DNA from: Cladorrhinum sp. PSN259
Lineage: Eukaryota > Ascomycota > Sordariomycetes > Sordariales > Podosporaceae
Reading direction: 5' to 3'
DNA: 64,000 bases
Assembly (NCBI GenBank): GCA_033725935.1
Contig: MU867128.1
Location: 1 to 64,000 of the forward strand
Part shown: in pieces, positions 33,510 to 43,983 of the stretch
Numbering within the stretch: position 1 is the stretch's first letter
Layout: each line of letters begins with the position of its first letter
Translations under genes and position numbers: made by a program
Notes under the pieces: model-generated
What the model was told of the DNA's origin: nothing
What the model saw: only the letters and a program-made list of their open reading frames with translations
The model's database searches: none

Positions 33510-36500
33510 ATGACCTTCCAACAGCCCATACTGTATCCAGGCACGGCCGAGTATGCGATAAACTTATTTGGTCCAAACCTCACATGCACCCACTCTCCAA
33601 AGTACGATCTCAACAGGGAACAGAACCCTCGTTTCCCCAGCCGAATTGCATTTTTCCACATCAATGATCAGGATGTCAGTTATCTCGACACCAAGAAGCT
33701 CTGCGTAGCATGCTGTGCTGCCATTATACCCGACGGCTTCAATGTCTGGTCCCTTTTCACAACCTTGACCCATCACTATCAGGGATCTCTGCTACCTAAG
33801 CGGTGGCTAGACACTGAGCCTTGCATCTCCGGAAACGACGGCAGGTTATATCCCAGGTTATTTGAGATTGGAAAGGAAGGACGACGGAGTGGTTTTTTTC
33901 AGACCCTGCCAAACCGCATTCACATACCTCAAGGCTTCCCAGAAGCCAACGATGCCTGGCAGTGGCTCCAACAGCAACGCAAGCCCTTCTACATAGACCA
34001 AATACACCTTGCCAAGGGGTGGAAGTTGGCCTCCCAGACCGCAGCGTCGCTCGACTCAGTCATTGCGGAGAAGCACGGCCTGTCATTCACCGTTGCTTCA
34101 GCCCAAGCCAGGACACCGAGACATCAATTTGGACCGCCTCCTCCAATGCGTCAACCGTACCTCAAGCCTCAGCAATCGCCATCCCCCAAACATCCAGTAT
34201 CCCCTCCATCTAAGCATCTCCACTCATTTCCTCCTCCTAAGCCTCAGCATTCGTCCCCATGCACGAACCAGCTGCCACTGGCATCGACGCAACACCAGTC
34301 GCCCTCGTTGATGGCGGATCCATGGCCTCGATTGCAATCGCAACATTCGTTTTCCCAGTTGCCTACTCGGAAGCCTATCCCCAAAAAGCCGACCCAAAAT
34401 CCTCCATTTCAATCTGTGCAACCCTTGCCACTACCAGCAGCGAAAGTTCAACAATCAATACCTTTACGCAAGCCTGTAAATTCACCAAATCAGTCGGCAG
34501 CTTTATTACAGTCTCCCCTAACTCAACATCCGCAATTTCCTCCATTGCAACATCTTCAGTTGTCACACCCACCAAAGATTGAGCAACCGTCAGAAGCAGC
34601 TTCAAAGCAAGCATCTCCATCGTCGAAGCAAGTTTGGCATTTCTATGAGGACATCCCTCTCGAGACCGTGTCAGCTCTTGTGTCTCGCAAAGCCACAAAG
34701 TCGAGTACAGGATCACCGCGCCCAGCTTTGGAGCAGATCTTTCAGAAGCTTCTGTCAACCATCGTCACTCCTTCAAATTCCCTTGAGATGGGATTGGCGG
34801 CACTTTTGGATCCGAATCCAATTTCTACAGATTTAACAGAGATGCCTCGGGATGCCATGAGCGTCATTACTGCTCAGATAGGCGTCCCTGGCTCCACTGT
34901 TGGAGGTAAAAGCCAATCTTCACGAACTACACAACCCAACTCAACACCAGCTGGGCAGACTGCCCCTAGATCAGTGAGCGTGCCACATGCTCAGCAGATC
35001 AGTACGGGTGCAAGGAGCTTTGATGGGCAGAAAGGGATCAAGCCAAAGAAACCACAACAAGCAAGCCATCCCAGCTCAGTTTCTGCTTATACACGCGGCG
35101 TGAACGGGCAATCTGGTTCAGTTCAAAACACAAGGCCACCAAGAATGGAAAGGGAACCATCACATCACTCTTACCAAGGTGTCCCTGCTTCAAAACTTAA
35201 CATGTCTGTCCAACCACGAGCTTTCAATGAGCCGCAGCCTCTTATTTCACGACCTGCACAGAATCAAATGCAGAGGAATCCGCAAAATCAGCAAAACCAT
35301 CAAATCGGCAGATCCAGTCAGCCACCGGCGAGAAATCAGCTAGCTTATAACGGACCACATTGGAACACGCCGAAGGCTTCAGATATCAACCAATCGCCGT
35401 CATCACACGTACATGTCTGGAAGGAGCCGTCAACTCCTTCACCTGTACCTCAAACTCAGTACCCAGTCTTTTCTCATCCTAAATCTTCACCAGAATTCTT
35501 CAACACACCCAAGCACTGGCATTCACAGGCCGCTCAGGCCAAGTCTTTACCTCAACCTGGCACTTCCGAGACATCTCAACTCTCCTCAAGCCATCCATCT
35601 CTTGATAATTCTGCTCCTAAGAACGATGCCGCCCTCGAATCTGCCATAAGAGACGCCGGGACAGACAATGCCAGTGCCAATGCCAACGCCGAACCTGAAA
35701 GGGCCACAGCCGAGGAAGAGAGTCAAACCCCCGATCCAAAGCACCTCGTGGATTCTACTCCCAACAACCAGCAGAATGCTACCAATGAACGCGATTCAGC
35801 TACCACTACAGCTAAATCTCAGCCTCCTGGGGGGTTCGACCCCGCTGCAAAAGATTCAACCACTAAATCCACCACCTCCTCAGAGTCTACTACAGCCGAT
35901 GCCCCTGCAATCTCAAACCAACTCGACCCCACGGCCCCAGCAGAGAACACAAACTCAGACCCCTCGGACCCCGGCACTGTCAGCGGCAGCACCACCCAAA
36001 CCCCAACAGACCAACGCGTTCCCGAATTCGAACTTCCCCTAGACACAACAGCACTAAATTACACTCCTTCAGCTCAATCAGGCTTATCCTGGAGTAAGAC
36101 TCTAAACCAACCCTTTGACAAGACCGGCTCCTACGGACCCGGATCAACACAACCGTGGGAGGATAAATCAACAGCAACAGCCATGCCTGCGTCTCAGTCT
36201 CGAGGATTCACTGACGACGACGCCAAGAATTTGTACACGTACACCAATGATACCCCGCCGGACTGGGAGTACTGCTCGCATCTCCGGAGCGGGCGTACCT
36301 CTCAACACTCACAGTCTGGGTCAACCCGGTCCCGGTCATCCGCGTCATCCGAGTCGTTGGGCTCTTCTTTCCGATCTTTATCTGAGGTCGGGCGCGGTTC
36401 TTCTGGGGGTGAACCGAGCCAACGGGATGTGACCGAGTACGGGAACTCGGAGTTTCATCACGGTCAGCTTGAGCTTCTGGATGGTCCTGATCGCGATCAA

Positions 36501-37451
36501 GCACCTCGCGTTGAACTCGAACCGAGCGTGCCGGATCTGGTCGAGCCTCAGGCTGAGCATGATGAGAGCTTGGCGTTTTATGATGGTGAACTGTATGGTC
36601 ACGATCAAGAGTCTGAACCTGAACCTGAACCGGGTGAGCCAGATGATACCGACAGTGACGATTCAGGGCTTTACCGCGGTCAGTATCGTGGTCTTGATCA
36701 AGAGCCTGAGCTGAGCGAGCCGGGTGTGACTGAGGGTGAAAACTCGGAGTTCTACCGCGGTCAATATCGTGGTCTTGATCAAGAGCTTGGACCTGGTGAG
36801 CCAGAGGACTCGGGGCTCTACCACGGTCAGGTTTATCATCCAGAGCTTTATTACAACCGAGTTGAAGAGGCCGGTAGTCAGAGCAGCAGCAGCAGCGACG
36901 AAGAGGAAGGAAATCATGGGCTGGATATCCATGACAGTTACCAAGCGCCTCGGGATGAAGTACAATATAACCCCGAGGTAATGGAACAGGGAGCGGCGTG
37001 GTATGGCAACCAAATCAATCACATCCCGCATGATTGGTATCATCAGAGTCATGACGATGTCATTGAGGTGCCACATGATCAAGAAAACATGGCTTATGGA
37101 CAACCTGAGGGTGTATATGGGCATGAACACGAGGAGCAGTGGGATCATCCAAGTCCCGCGGATGAAGGAGAGCAGGGTGATGTTCCTGGAGACTCCGGCT
37201 TTGGCTACCCGTCTGAGGTGGAAGGGAATGAACCTTGGGAGGGATTTGGCGATGACAACAATGAGCATTACGAAACGAACGGAGGACAGGACTATGGAGC
37301 TGGGGAAGACTATCAACATGGGGATGGGTATGACGAGGCATACGACGGCCAGGGGCAGGGGGAGCCTGAATTTGATGAGCAAGGGGATCCCCAGTACTAC
37401 GACAATGAGGAGCAGTACGGTAACGAGCAGTATTATCAGGACCTGTATTAG
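33510..37451 (+). CDS. Very large, mostly disordered protein with acidic Tyr/Gly repeat tail
   Basis: One uninterrupted 1313-codon frame. Residues 1 to about 200 look folded (FFHINDQDVSYLDTKKLC, VWSLFTTLTHHYQGSLLPK, HIPQGFPEANDAWQWLQQQ) with four Cys. Residues about 205-390 are Pro/Gln/His/Ser-rich, 390-900 Ser/Thr/Asn/Gln-rich, and 960-1313 strongly acidic with repeated tyrosines. The tail has imperfect repeats around YRGQYRGLDQE (DNA 36670-36840), alternating with acidic spacers of about 28 residues, and ends in QYYDNEEQYGNEQYYQDLY. No family recognised. The composition is that of a protein that forms condensates or assemblies; that is inference. A single exon of this size is unusual among its neighbours. 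Confidence 0.75.
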   Translation: MTFQQPILYPGTAEYAINLFGPNLTCTHSPKYDLNREQNPRFPSRIAFFHINDQDVSYLDTKKLCVACCAAIIPDGFNVWSLFTTLTHHYQGSLLPKRWLDTEPCISGNDGRLYPRLFEIGKEGRRSGFFQTLPNRIHIPQGFPEANDAWQWLQQQRKPFYIDQIHLAKGWKLASQTAASLDSVIAEKHGLSFTVASAQARTPRHQFGPPPPMRQPYLKPQQSPSPKHPVSPPSKHLHSFPPPKPQHSSPCTNQLPLASTQHQSPSLMADPWPRLQSQHSFSQLPTRKPIPKKPTQNPPFQSVQPLPLPAAKVQQSIPLRKPVNSPNQSAALLQSPLTQHPQFPPLQHLQLSHPPKIEQPSEAASKQASPSSKQVWHFYEDIPLETVSALVSRKATKSSTGSPRPALEQIFQKLLSTIVTPSNSLEMGLAALLDPNPISTDLTEMPRDAMSVITAQIGVPGSTVGGKSQSSRTTQPNSTPAGQTAPRSVSVPHAQQISTGARSFDGQKGIKPKKPQQASHPSSVSAYTRGVNGQSGSVQNTRPPRMEREPSHHSYQGVPASKLNMSVQPRAFNEPQPLISRPAQNQMQRNPQNQQNHQIGRSSQPPARNQLAYNGPHWNTPKASDINQSPSSHVHVWKEPSTPSPVPQTQYPVFSHPKSSPEFFNTPKHWHSQAAQAKSLPQPGTSETSQLSSSHPSLDNSAPKNDAALESAIRDAGTDNASANANAEPERATAEEESQTPDPKHLVDSTPNNQQNATNERDSATTTAKSQPPGGFDPAAKDSTTKSTTSSESTTADAPAISNQLDPTAPAENTNSDPSDPGTVSGSTTQTPTDQRVPEFELPLDTTALNYTPSAQSGLSWSKTLNQPFDKTGSYGPGSTQPWEDKSTATAMPASQSRGFTDDDAKNLYTYTNDTPPDWEYCSHLRSGRTSQHSQSGSTRSRSSASSESLGSSFRSLSEVGRGSSGGEPSQRDVTEYGNSEFHHGQLELLDGPDRDQAPRVELEPSVPDLVEPQAEHDESLAFYDGELYGHDQESEPEPEPGEPDDTDSDDSGLYRGQYRGLDQEPELSEPGVTEGENSEFYRGQYRGLDQELGPGEPEDSGLYHGQVYHPELYYNRVEEAGSQSSSSSDEEEGNHGLDIHDSYQAPRDEVQYNPEVMEQGAAWYGNQINHIPHDWYHQSHDDVIEVPHDQENMAYGQPEGVYGHEHEEQWDHPSPADEGEQGDVPGDSGFGYPSEVEGNEPWEGFGDDNNEHYETNGGQDYGAGEDYQHGDGYDEAYDGQGQGEPEFDEQGDPQYYDNEEQYGNEQYYQDLY

Positions 37452-37831
37452 TATTTAGATAGTTGTTGCTGGGAGGGTTGGTATTCCTGATGAATTATGC
37501 AAGGCGCTTCAATAAAAATGTAAACATGTATTTTATGTCCCTTTGCAATTAGTAGTTATTATTGAAAAGAGCAAAGTCGATGTGTATCATATTTTGCAGT
37601 CACGCTTAGACGTCTGAAAGTATACATGTATTTCTTTCTGTCTTGCTCGAACTGATCTTGGCGGTGATAGCAAGCCTGAGATGGGTGAGATGCCAGGGTT
37701 CTCACGAGGAGCACGACCAGCCAATGGAAATGAGGTGACAAAAATATCCGTCTCGGGAAGACAATGAATATAGAATAACAATACAACACAGGTTGCAAAG
37801 AAATCAAGCGATGACTTCACACTATATCCCT

Positions 37832-39610
37832 TTAACCGTCAAGTCCATCTAAATACCCCGTTATGATCCACTCGGGCTGGACGCAAACCACTTCCTGGGC
37901 GCCTCTCTCCTGCACAGACCACCGGCCAACTCCCTTGTCCACACCAGGCTTTGCCATGTAAACGACGGTTGGACATCTGTAATTGCGAAGACTGGGAGGA
38001 AGCATCTTGGTCTGCTGGTCATTACCGCTCAAGCCCATGAAGCCGTCCCTTGCGGCAGCTTCCAATAACGTAAAAGACTGCTTGACAGAAGAAATTTCGG
38101 GCCTGGCACACTGATTGAGAATGGCCACCAGTCCCAGCGGGCACGTCGTGATGCCGTACAACAGATCGCTAGTTCCAACCTTGGTGGACTGAAAGTATCC
38201 AAGCCGAGCAAGAGCGCACTGAAACCTCCACGATGGCTCTTGGAAGCCCATCAGGTGCTTGCAGAACTTTTCCAGGTTGGCGATGCCACCCTTGGCAAAC
38301 CCGCCCTGACGGAGGGTGGTCGCCGGGTGGAGGATTTGGAGAAGGTCCTGGCCGCTGGGCAGTGGGAGCTCAGGGTTATTGAAAAAGTCATGTTGCCAGA
38401 GCAGGTGTAGGGAATTGGGTTTCATGCGCCTAAAGGCATTGCATATGATCAGAGCATAATATCTCGCCCTTCTGGCCTGCAAAGAGGGACTCTGTTGCTT
38501 GTCCTTGCCAGTTGGATTCGGCAAGCCGAGAAGCTTCGCCTCGATGGCTATAAAGTCCCTGTGGTTGACTAAATGGGCGATCATGATGTTGTCCAACGGC
38601 AGGCTAGGCCTCTGAGTCCCCTGTGGGCCGAATTCAGCATCAATGCACTGCTGGATGAGAAGGTCGATCTTTTCGGGATTGTTAAGGCCGACCCGGGTGA
38701 GACCTTCGTATAGACCTTTTGCGTGGACTCCTTCGCTGCACTCCTTGACCCACAGCCTTTGTGACGGAGACAGCGACTTGTTCTTGCCAGAGACCCATTC
38801 CTCAAACACGTAGCTCCACGCGCCATTTTCATTCTTGAACGGCTGCAGGCCAATGAGGCGTTTTTTGTCGAGGTTGATCTGAATCTGGCGCAGAACCTGT
38901 TCTCCAGCAATGATAATTCCATTGGCGACGTCCAGCAGCCGCTCGTCGTCTTCGTCCGCCTGGGGAACCCCGGACCTGGGCTTGTAAATAAGCTCCTGAT
39001 ATATCTTTGACCATGCATGCATCAACACTGTCATGACTTGTACTTCGAGCGTTTTCCCACGGATGGCAGGCTGGTCTACGTCTTCCTCGTACAGCCGGGC
39101 CCGAAAATGACGTGCAAAGTACCCGGGGAATCGACTCTTTCTCCCGACCGAAGATCCGTTGTCAAGCATCGGATACCCAAAGGGGCCAAACTGCTCATCG
39201 GGCCAGTCCTGGGGAGGCTTAACCTGCACCAGCCTGGTCTTGATGATCTCCTCCACCTTGGCAAAGTCATTGGGATAGTAGAGGGCGATTCGAAGACCAG
39301 CAAGGTCATGCATGTCAGCAATGATCTCCTCCTTGGTCTGGTACTCTTTACCGCGACCGCGCTGTCTTCTTAGCACGGTGCCTCGGGCTGAAGCTGGAGC
39401 TTTTGCAAGGCCTCCTACTGAGCCTTCTTTCCCGCGGTCGATCATCTCATGCTTGATGCCGTGTCTCTCGAGCTCAGAGACGAGGATGAGCTTGGTGCGC
39501 TCTCCAAGTTTCTCATAGGCCAGATAACCGCTGCTGGTGTAGTATGCCATGAATTCCTCGATGGCGCCATTTCCAGATGGTTTGGCAGCTGCTTGAGGAG
39601 GTGTTGCCAT
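37832..39610 (-). CDS. RelA/SpoT-fold (ppGpp synthetase-like) domain protein
   Basis: A single exon from ATG 39610 (MATPPQAAAKPSG); 592 residues. The open frame runs 76 codons further upstream, but a TATATAA box at about 39737-39743 lies inside that extension, so the downstream ATG is preferred. RelA/SpoT features: basic RRQRGRGKEYQTKEEI (81-96), MHDLAGLRIALYYP with D102 and R107, GYFARHFRARL (163-173) and the strand EVQVMTVLMHAWSKIYQELI with E189. These match the Rx..K, D..G.R, GY.a.H and EvQv.t blocks of (p)ppGpp synthetases, without an HD hydrolase domain. About 360 C-terminal residues are helical and unassigned. Whether it makes ppGpp is unknown. It diverges from a CorA-like gene. Confidence 0.75.
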   Translation of the reverse strand: MATPPQAAAKPSGNGAIEEFMAYYTSSGYLAYEKLGERTKLILVSELERHGIKHEMIDRGKEGSVGGLAKAPASARGTVLRRQRGRGKEYQTKEEIIADMHDLAGLRIALYYPNDFAKVEEIIKTRLVQVKPPQDWPDEQFGPFGYPMLDNGSSVGRKSRFPGYFARHFRARLYEEDVDQPAIRGKTLEVQVMTVLMHAWSKIYQELIYKPRSGVPQADEDDERLLDVANGIIIAGEQVLRQIQINLDKKRLIGLQPFKNENGAWSYVFEEWVSGKNKSLSPSQRLWVKECSEGVHAKGLYEGLTRVGLNNPEKIDLLIQQCIDAEFGPQGTQRPSLPLDNIMIAHLVNHRDFIAIEAKLLGLPNPTGKDKQQSPSLQARRARYYALIICNAFRRMKPNSLHLLWQHDFFNNPELPLPSGQDLLQILHPATTLRQGGFAKGGIANLEKFCKHLMGFQEPSWRFQCALARLGYFQSTKVGTSDLLYGITTCPLGLVAILNQCARPEISSVKQSFTLLEAAARDGFMGLSGNDQQTKMLPPSLRNYRCPTVVYMAKPGVDKGVGRWSVQERGAQEVVCVQPEWIITGYLDGLDG

Positions 39611-40021
39611 GTTGCTCGTGGGTGAAAGAATGGGATGACTAACAAGGTAAGAGTTTTTAGGTAAACATGCAAAGAAGCTGTAACGGAAATTCAGTTGTAA
39701 AGACCGGTGGTTGAATAAGGCTGCCGGAAGACCCGACTTATATAAACGTTGACAAGTACCAAGGTACATGTACGTGTCCCTCCGATGCAGATCTGCACAT
39801 GCATGCGGCTTGCAGGATGCAGCATGCACGGGTGACAATGAGCTGGGCAGCCTGGAGTGCCTATTTTTTGTCTACGGCCAAGGCACGTTGGGTTGTGGTG
39901 GCTGAGCCACGCAGCCTGCCTCTGGCAACCACAAAGGTGTGTGCATACGAAACAAAAAAGTATCAAGGGTTTGAAGCTTCTTTCTCCCTTCTCACCAATC
40001 TCTCTGCTATCACCAACAGAC
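39611..40021. promoter_or_regulatory. Bidirectional promoter, RelA/SpoT-like and CorA-like genes
   Basis: A 411-bp gap between the two divergent start codons (39610 minus, 40022 plus). On the minus side TTTATATAAG lies at about 39736-39745, some 125 bp before the start. A short GCATGCA-rich stretch lies at 39795-39830. No gene in between. Confidence 0.5.
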
Positions 40022-41657
40022 ATGGCTCCCATGCAACAGAAACCACATCGCCGGGCTTTGAGCATCCCGGCCAAAACCTACAGAGACTATATCAGCTTCC
40101 GTCAAAGAGAGAGCGCGTGCATCAGTAAACTCACCTTGTTCTTGACTCCGCCGCGGCCTCCTCCTCCTCATTCATTTCTGTTCTGGGCAGCTGAGGTGCG
40201 CCCTGACACCAACGTAGAATTCCAACCGTTGGATCAGGACAAGCTTCACTCAGCCGTCACCTTGATCCCCAAAACGGCAGGACGTATTATTATCATTGAA
40301 GATCTGCACCCTTCAGCCTTGGATATTCTTGGGTCGTGTCTCGACATCGACCCCGTCTTCTTTGCCGACTATGTGGTTACGGACTTGGAAGACCCAGACA
40401 CCTCGTCTGCGCCCCCTTCCGTGGCCTTGACACCGTCTCAGATTTTGTCACAGGGAGACTGCTTTCACATTCACTACCAACAGATCGTTGACCTGAGTTC
40501 CAATGACTTACTCGACAGTCTCCCGTGGGTGATGAAGACATGGACGAATGTCCCACGCTCTGTCCGGCGCTTGCCGAGATATAGCAATGAACGGCAGTTT
40601 GGGATTGTTCGGGGTTGCTGCTCAATCCTCACAAGACATCTCGGTGACTCGTGGATTGGTGCGTAGTCAGAACAATCACTACGTCGATTAGTCGCAGCTG
40701 ACAGAATCGCCAGCTATTATTCTCGTGGACTCGACAACAAGTCCGGTTGTTTCTGACCCCAAGAATCCCGGCACACTTCTTCATCGTTCTTACCTCGACT
40801 CCGGCGTCAATCTAGCACCGAAGCGTCCATCATTTACAGAGTTCCAGGCCGCCATCTCACCTCCACCTCCCCACTCTTCCGCTTCGTCTTCCTCCTCGTC
40901 ACTCAAACACTCTCCCTCTCCACCTCCTTCTTTTCAACCCCAAGGGTCACTTCTTGAGCAGATCAAGTCTCACATCGTCTCCTCGCTCCACGGCCAGCAC
41001 TGGACCCGCCCAACAGCACTCGATATAGCCCTCGCAGGTCCTCTCCGTCCCATCACGGGAGAGTGGATGCTCTACTCTCAAATAGTGGCCAACATCCTCA
41101 AACGATCCGAGTTCTCCTTCGCCCAGGGCGCGACCTCTTCCTTCTCCGAGTCTGAGATTATCGGCCTGCAGAAGTGGAGACACAGAATCATTCAGTCCCA
41201 ACACAAACTCACGGCGACAAAGGACTATATCGAGCATCATCATCATCATCATCACTCTCCCACCTCTGACTCTGACCCGCCTGGTGGGACACGGAGCCTG
41301 CTGATCATTAAGGACATTACTCATCTGCTCGACAAGCTTGATCGATACTTGGGGGCGTTCAACCGCATAATTCCCATCGCGCCCGCGCTCGTGCAGGTGC
41401 ACGATCACCGTCGGGCCGTGGCAGAGCAGGTGTTTGTGAGGAGGCTGACGTACATTGCTTTTGTTTTTGTTCCCGCTTCGTGGGTGGCTGCCATTTTCAG
41501 CATGGCGAGCGAGTACGGACCCGGTCAGCCAAAGTTTTGGGTGTACTTTGCTGTTTCGGTTCCCTTTTGCCTTGCTATTGTTATTGGGTCGTTGTTGCTG
41601 TCGAGCGTCAGCAATGTGGCGAGGACTGGAGGGAGTGTTAGGAATGTGGGAAAGTAG
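40022..41657 (+). CDS. CorA-like membrane protein
   Basis: Exons 40022-40658 and 40705-41657 over a 46-nt intron; 529 residues. A second possible 66-nt intron (40128-40193, GTAAAC...GGGCAG) is in frame and would remove a Pro-rich segment. The N-terminal half is globular with FHIHYQQIVDL and the middle Ser/Pro-rich. The end has a long helix (RRAVAEQVFVRRL) and two membrane spans (YIAFVFVPASWVAAIFSM, VYFAVSVPFCLAIVIGSLL), the layout of fungal CorA-like transporters. The GMN selectivity motif after span 1 is missing (SMASEY), as in many fungal relatives, so magnesium transport is not assured. A run of seven His is at about 41236-41256. Confidence 0.75.
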
Positions 41658-41740
41658 TAGTCTTTTTATTAGTTGTGATGTGACAAGGGGGTTTGAATAG
41701 TACGGGATTGTAATGAATGGGTTCAATTCAGTATAATAAT

Positions 41741-42366
41741 CTGTTATGGCCTCAAAAGGTCCTTGGCTCCCCGCTACAATCTGGCTGGAATCCATTGGCC
41801 TATTTATAATGGTCTGGGACCCCCTGGATCCCTAGGCCTTCCACGCTCTTCCTTTCCTTGATCGGAGGGCTTACTCCGGTTCAGGCAACAGAGCCTATGT
41901 CCTTGAGACCTTGCTGCAACCTTCCTGCGGCTGGCTCTTCTTGCCTAGCCAACCGCCTTCCTGTATGTCGCTCTCCTGGGTCCTCAACGTGCATGGTGTG
42001 TTCGCTAGGGGGGCCCTACTATATTGATAGGTTCTGGGGACTCCTTGGCACGCGTGTCGTCCAGTGTGGTGTCTCTTTGCACAGTGTCAGATGCAGGTGA
42101 TCAAGGCACGTGTGACATGTGATGATATAACATGCCATGATATTGTTCTCTATAACGAGATCTTTATCCACAGTTCTGATTTGTGGTTTTTTTTTTCTCG
42201 CTCTACACTCTTGTCCTCGGACAAGCCTGACTGCTTCTTGTTTCCATTGCAAAAAAAAAATTGTACCATTACTCATCGAGATGCACCATGTCAAGGATTG
42301 GGGTAGAAATAGGCCTATGGACTCTAGCGAGATTATAGGAATCAAGTACCTTTAAGGCCATAACAG
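41741..42366. mobile_element. Non-autonomous DNA transposon (MITE-like) with about 60-bp TIRs
   Basis: The left end starts CTGTTATGGCCT at 41741 and the right end is its inverse, finishing AGGCCATAACAG at 42366. Similarity of the two ends continues for about 60 bp (both reach GAATCCAT/GAGTCCAT and GGCCTATTT) with substitutions and small gaps. The flanks allow a 3-bp duplication (AAT on both sides), which is weak evidence. The 626-bp body has no transposase-like frame and contains T and A homopolymers (about 42186 and 42250). It lies between the CorA-like and the DUF3112 genes. Family not identified. Confidence 0.75.
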
Positions 42367-42795
42367 AATATTGCACTCATTTGGAACACTGCTCCGAGCC
42401 ATATTCAAACTCCTTGTCACACCGGCAAAACTTACTAACAGTGAAGTCAGATGCCAGCATCTCAAGTTATTGAGGCAGGAGCAAAGCAGATGTCAATGAT
42501 GCGTGTGCTTCCTTCTCCATTGTTGTCGAATATCATGGTCAGCGCCCACAAGCCAAAGAGTCCTTACCTGTCAAGTGTCTTATCGGTCAGGATCATATAT
42601 ACATTCAGCCATTCCCCATCTATACCTTTCACTCTTTTCAAGCAATTAACAAGCACTTTAACCACTCATAACTACATAGTTCATCACTTCTCATTGTTTA
42701 TCCTTCAGATTCCACATCCACATAGACGGAATACTAGATGTGGCCCACCAGCTGTTAACTATCTCTCTCCTGTCTGTGCGCCCGCATATGAGGTG

Positions 42796-43954
42796 ATGCA
42801 CCTGTCAGTGTCTGCATGTGTTACCTCATTCAGGGGTAATGACGTCCCTGTCATTCCATTTCAGAAACTCAAATACATTTTTGTTTCCCATGAGGTAAGT
42901 CCACTGAACACGGTGAAAGGCGGGGCAATGATGCCTTTTCCCCCAAACACACAATGTCCCCAGCCGTACGCCCCCCCTCCCTCACCAGAGCCCCCTACTA
43001 GAATTTACCTGCCATATATTGACCTACGTACACCTCTAGTATATTCCCGACGGTGGGCCCCCATACCCATCACCCACCCTCCCAATCGGCCTCACCCCGA
43101 CCCCGATCCCCGACATCCCCCTCTGCGCAACCTTCATCCTCCTGTACCTCGTATACATCCCGCTCAACCTCGTCCTCTCCCCGCACGACCTTTACTCCCG
43201 CCCGATATTTACCGTCATCCTCACCGTATTTCCCGTCCTTCGCATCGTATCCCTGGCTTTACGCATCGTCTGGTCGCTAGACCGCTCGAACCTGAAGCTG
43301 GAAATATCAGCCACCGTCTTCTCCTTCGCTGGCGTTGTTCTGCTGTACATTCTTGACTTGCTCTCCGCGAGGAGATATGTACGGGATTATGCCGTATTCG
43401 GGTACCGACCGATCGTGAAGGGGGTTTTCAGGTTTGGGATTGCATTGATAATAATATCTCTGATCATGGGGATCATCGTCACTGCGAATGTTTATTTCGT
43501 TCCGAGGGATAATAACAGGGAGGAGGTATTGAAGGAATGTCGGGACGTGGCTTTGGTGGCGGGGACGATTCTTGCCGTTTTGGCGTTTGTGCCTGTCTTG
43601 GTTGTGGCCGTCGTCATTTGTTTCAAAGCCGGCGACGTAGTTGGGATTGAGAAGAGGAGGTACAGGGCCAGGACGGAGCTGTTGTTGAGTACCGCGGCTT
43701 TGCTGAGTCTCGAAGCTGGATTTAGGGTTGGGAGTGCCTATGCTGCGCGCCCGGTGGGGGAGAAACCGGGGTGGTATGAAAGCAAGGCTGCGTTTTACTG
43801 TTTGACGTATCTACTTGAGCTTCTTGTGATTTATTCCTTGTTAGCTGCTAGGTTGGACGGGAGGTTTAGGAAGAGGAGAGTGGAGACAGGACCGGGACGT
43901 GGATGGAGCGAGAGAGTGAATACGCAGGAGGAAGTGTTTGGTGATCCTGGATAG
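42796..43954 (+). CDS. DUF3112-type seven-span membrane protein
   Basis: The main exon 43040-43954 encodes most of a multi-span protein: ATFILLYLVYIPLNLVL, VFSFAGVVLLYILDLLSAR, IALIIISLIMGIIVTANVYF, TILAVLAFVPVLVVAVVICF, then RYRARTELLLSTAALLSLEAGFR and WYESKAAFYCLTYLLELLVIY. This order, the P-rich start and the W-Y-x-S-K-A motif are those of the fungal DUF3112 family. The 5' end is uncertain. A GTAAGT donor at 42895 and CTCTAG acceptor at 43039 join an upstream exon starting at ATG 42796 in phase (337 residues). A Pro-rich start at ATG 42928 resembles the family but is out of frame and has no usable donor. Function unknown. Confidence 0.65.
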
Positions 43955-43983
43955 TAGCTATTTACATGGTTTTCTTTTTCTCG

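Noticed and set aside
36663..37382. 239-codon minus-strand frame over the disordered protein's tail
   Set aside because: It is hydrophobic only because it is the complement of the acidic Tyr/Gly repeats.
39611..39838. 76-codon N-terminal extension of the RelA/SpoT-like protein
   Set aside because: It contains a TATATAA box and no ATG-supported, protein-like content; the downstream ATG fits better.
40947..41795. 282-codon minus-strand frame over the CorA-like gene
   Set aside because: No domain; its poly-Met comes from the complement of the poly-His run.
42451..42795. Upstream extension of the DUF3112 gene to the ATG at 42451
   Set aside because: The frame is open but its residues look non-coding; the nearer ATG at 42796 suffices.
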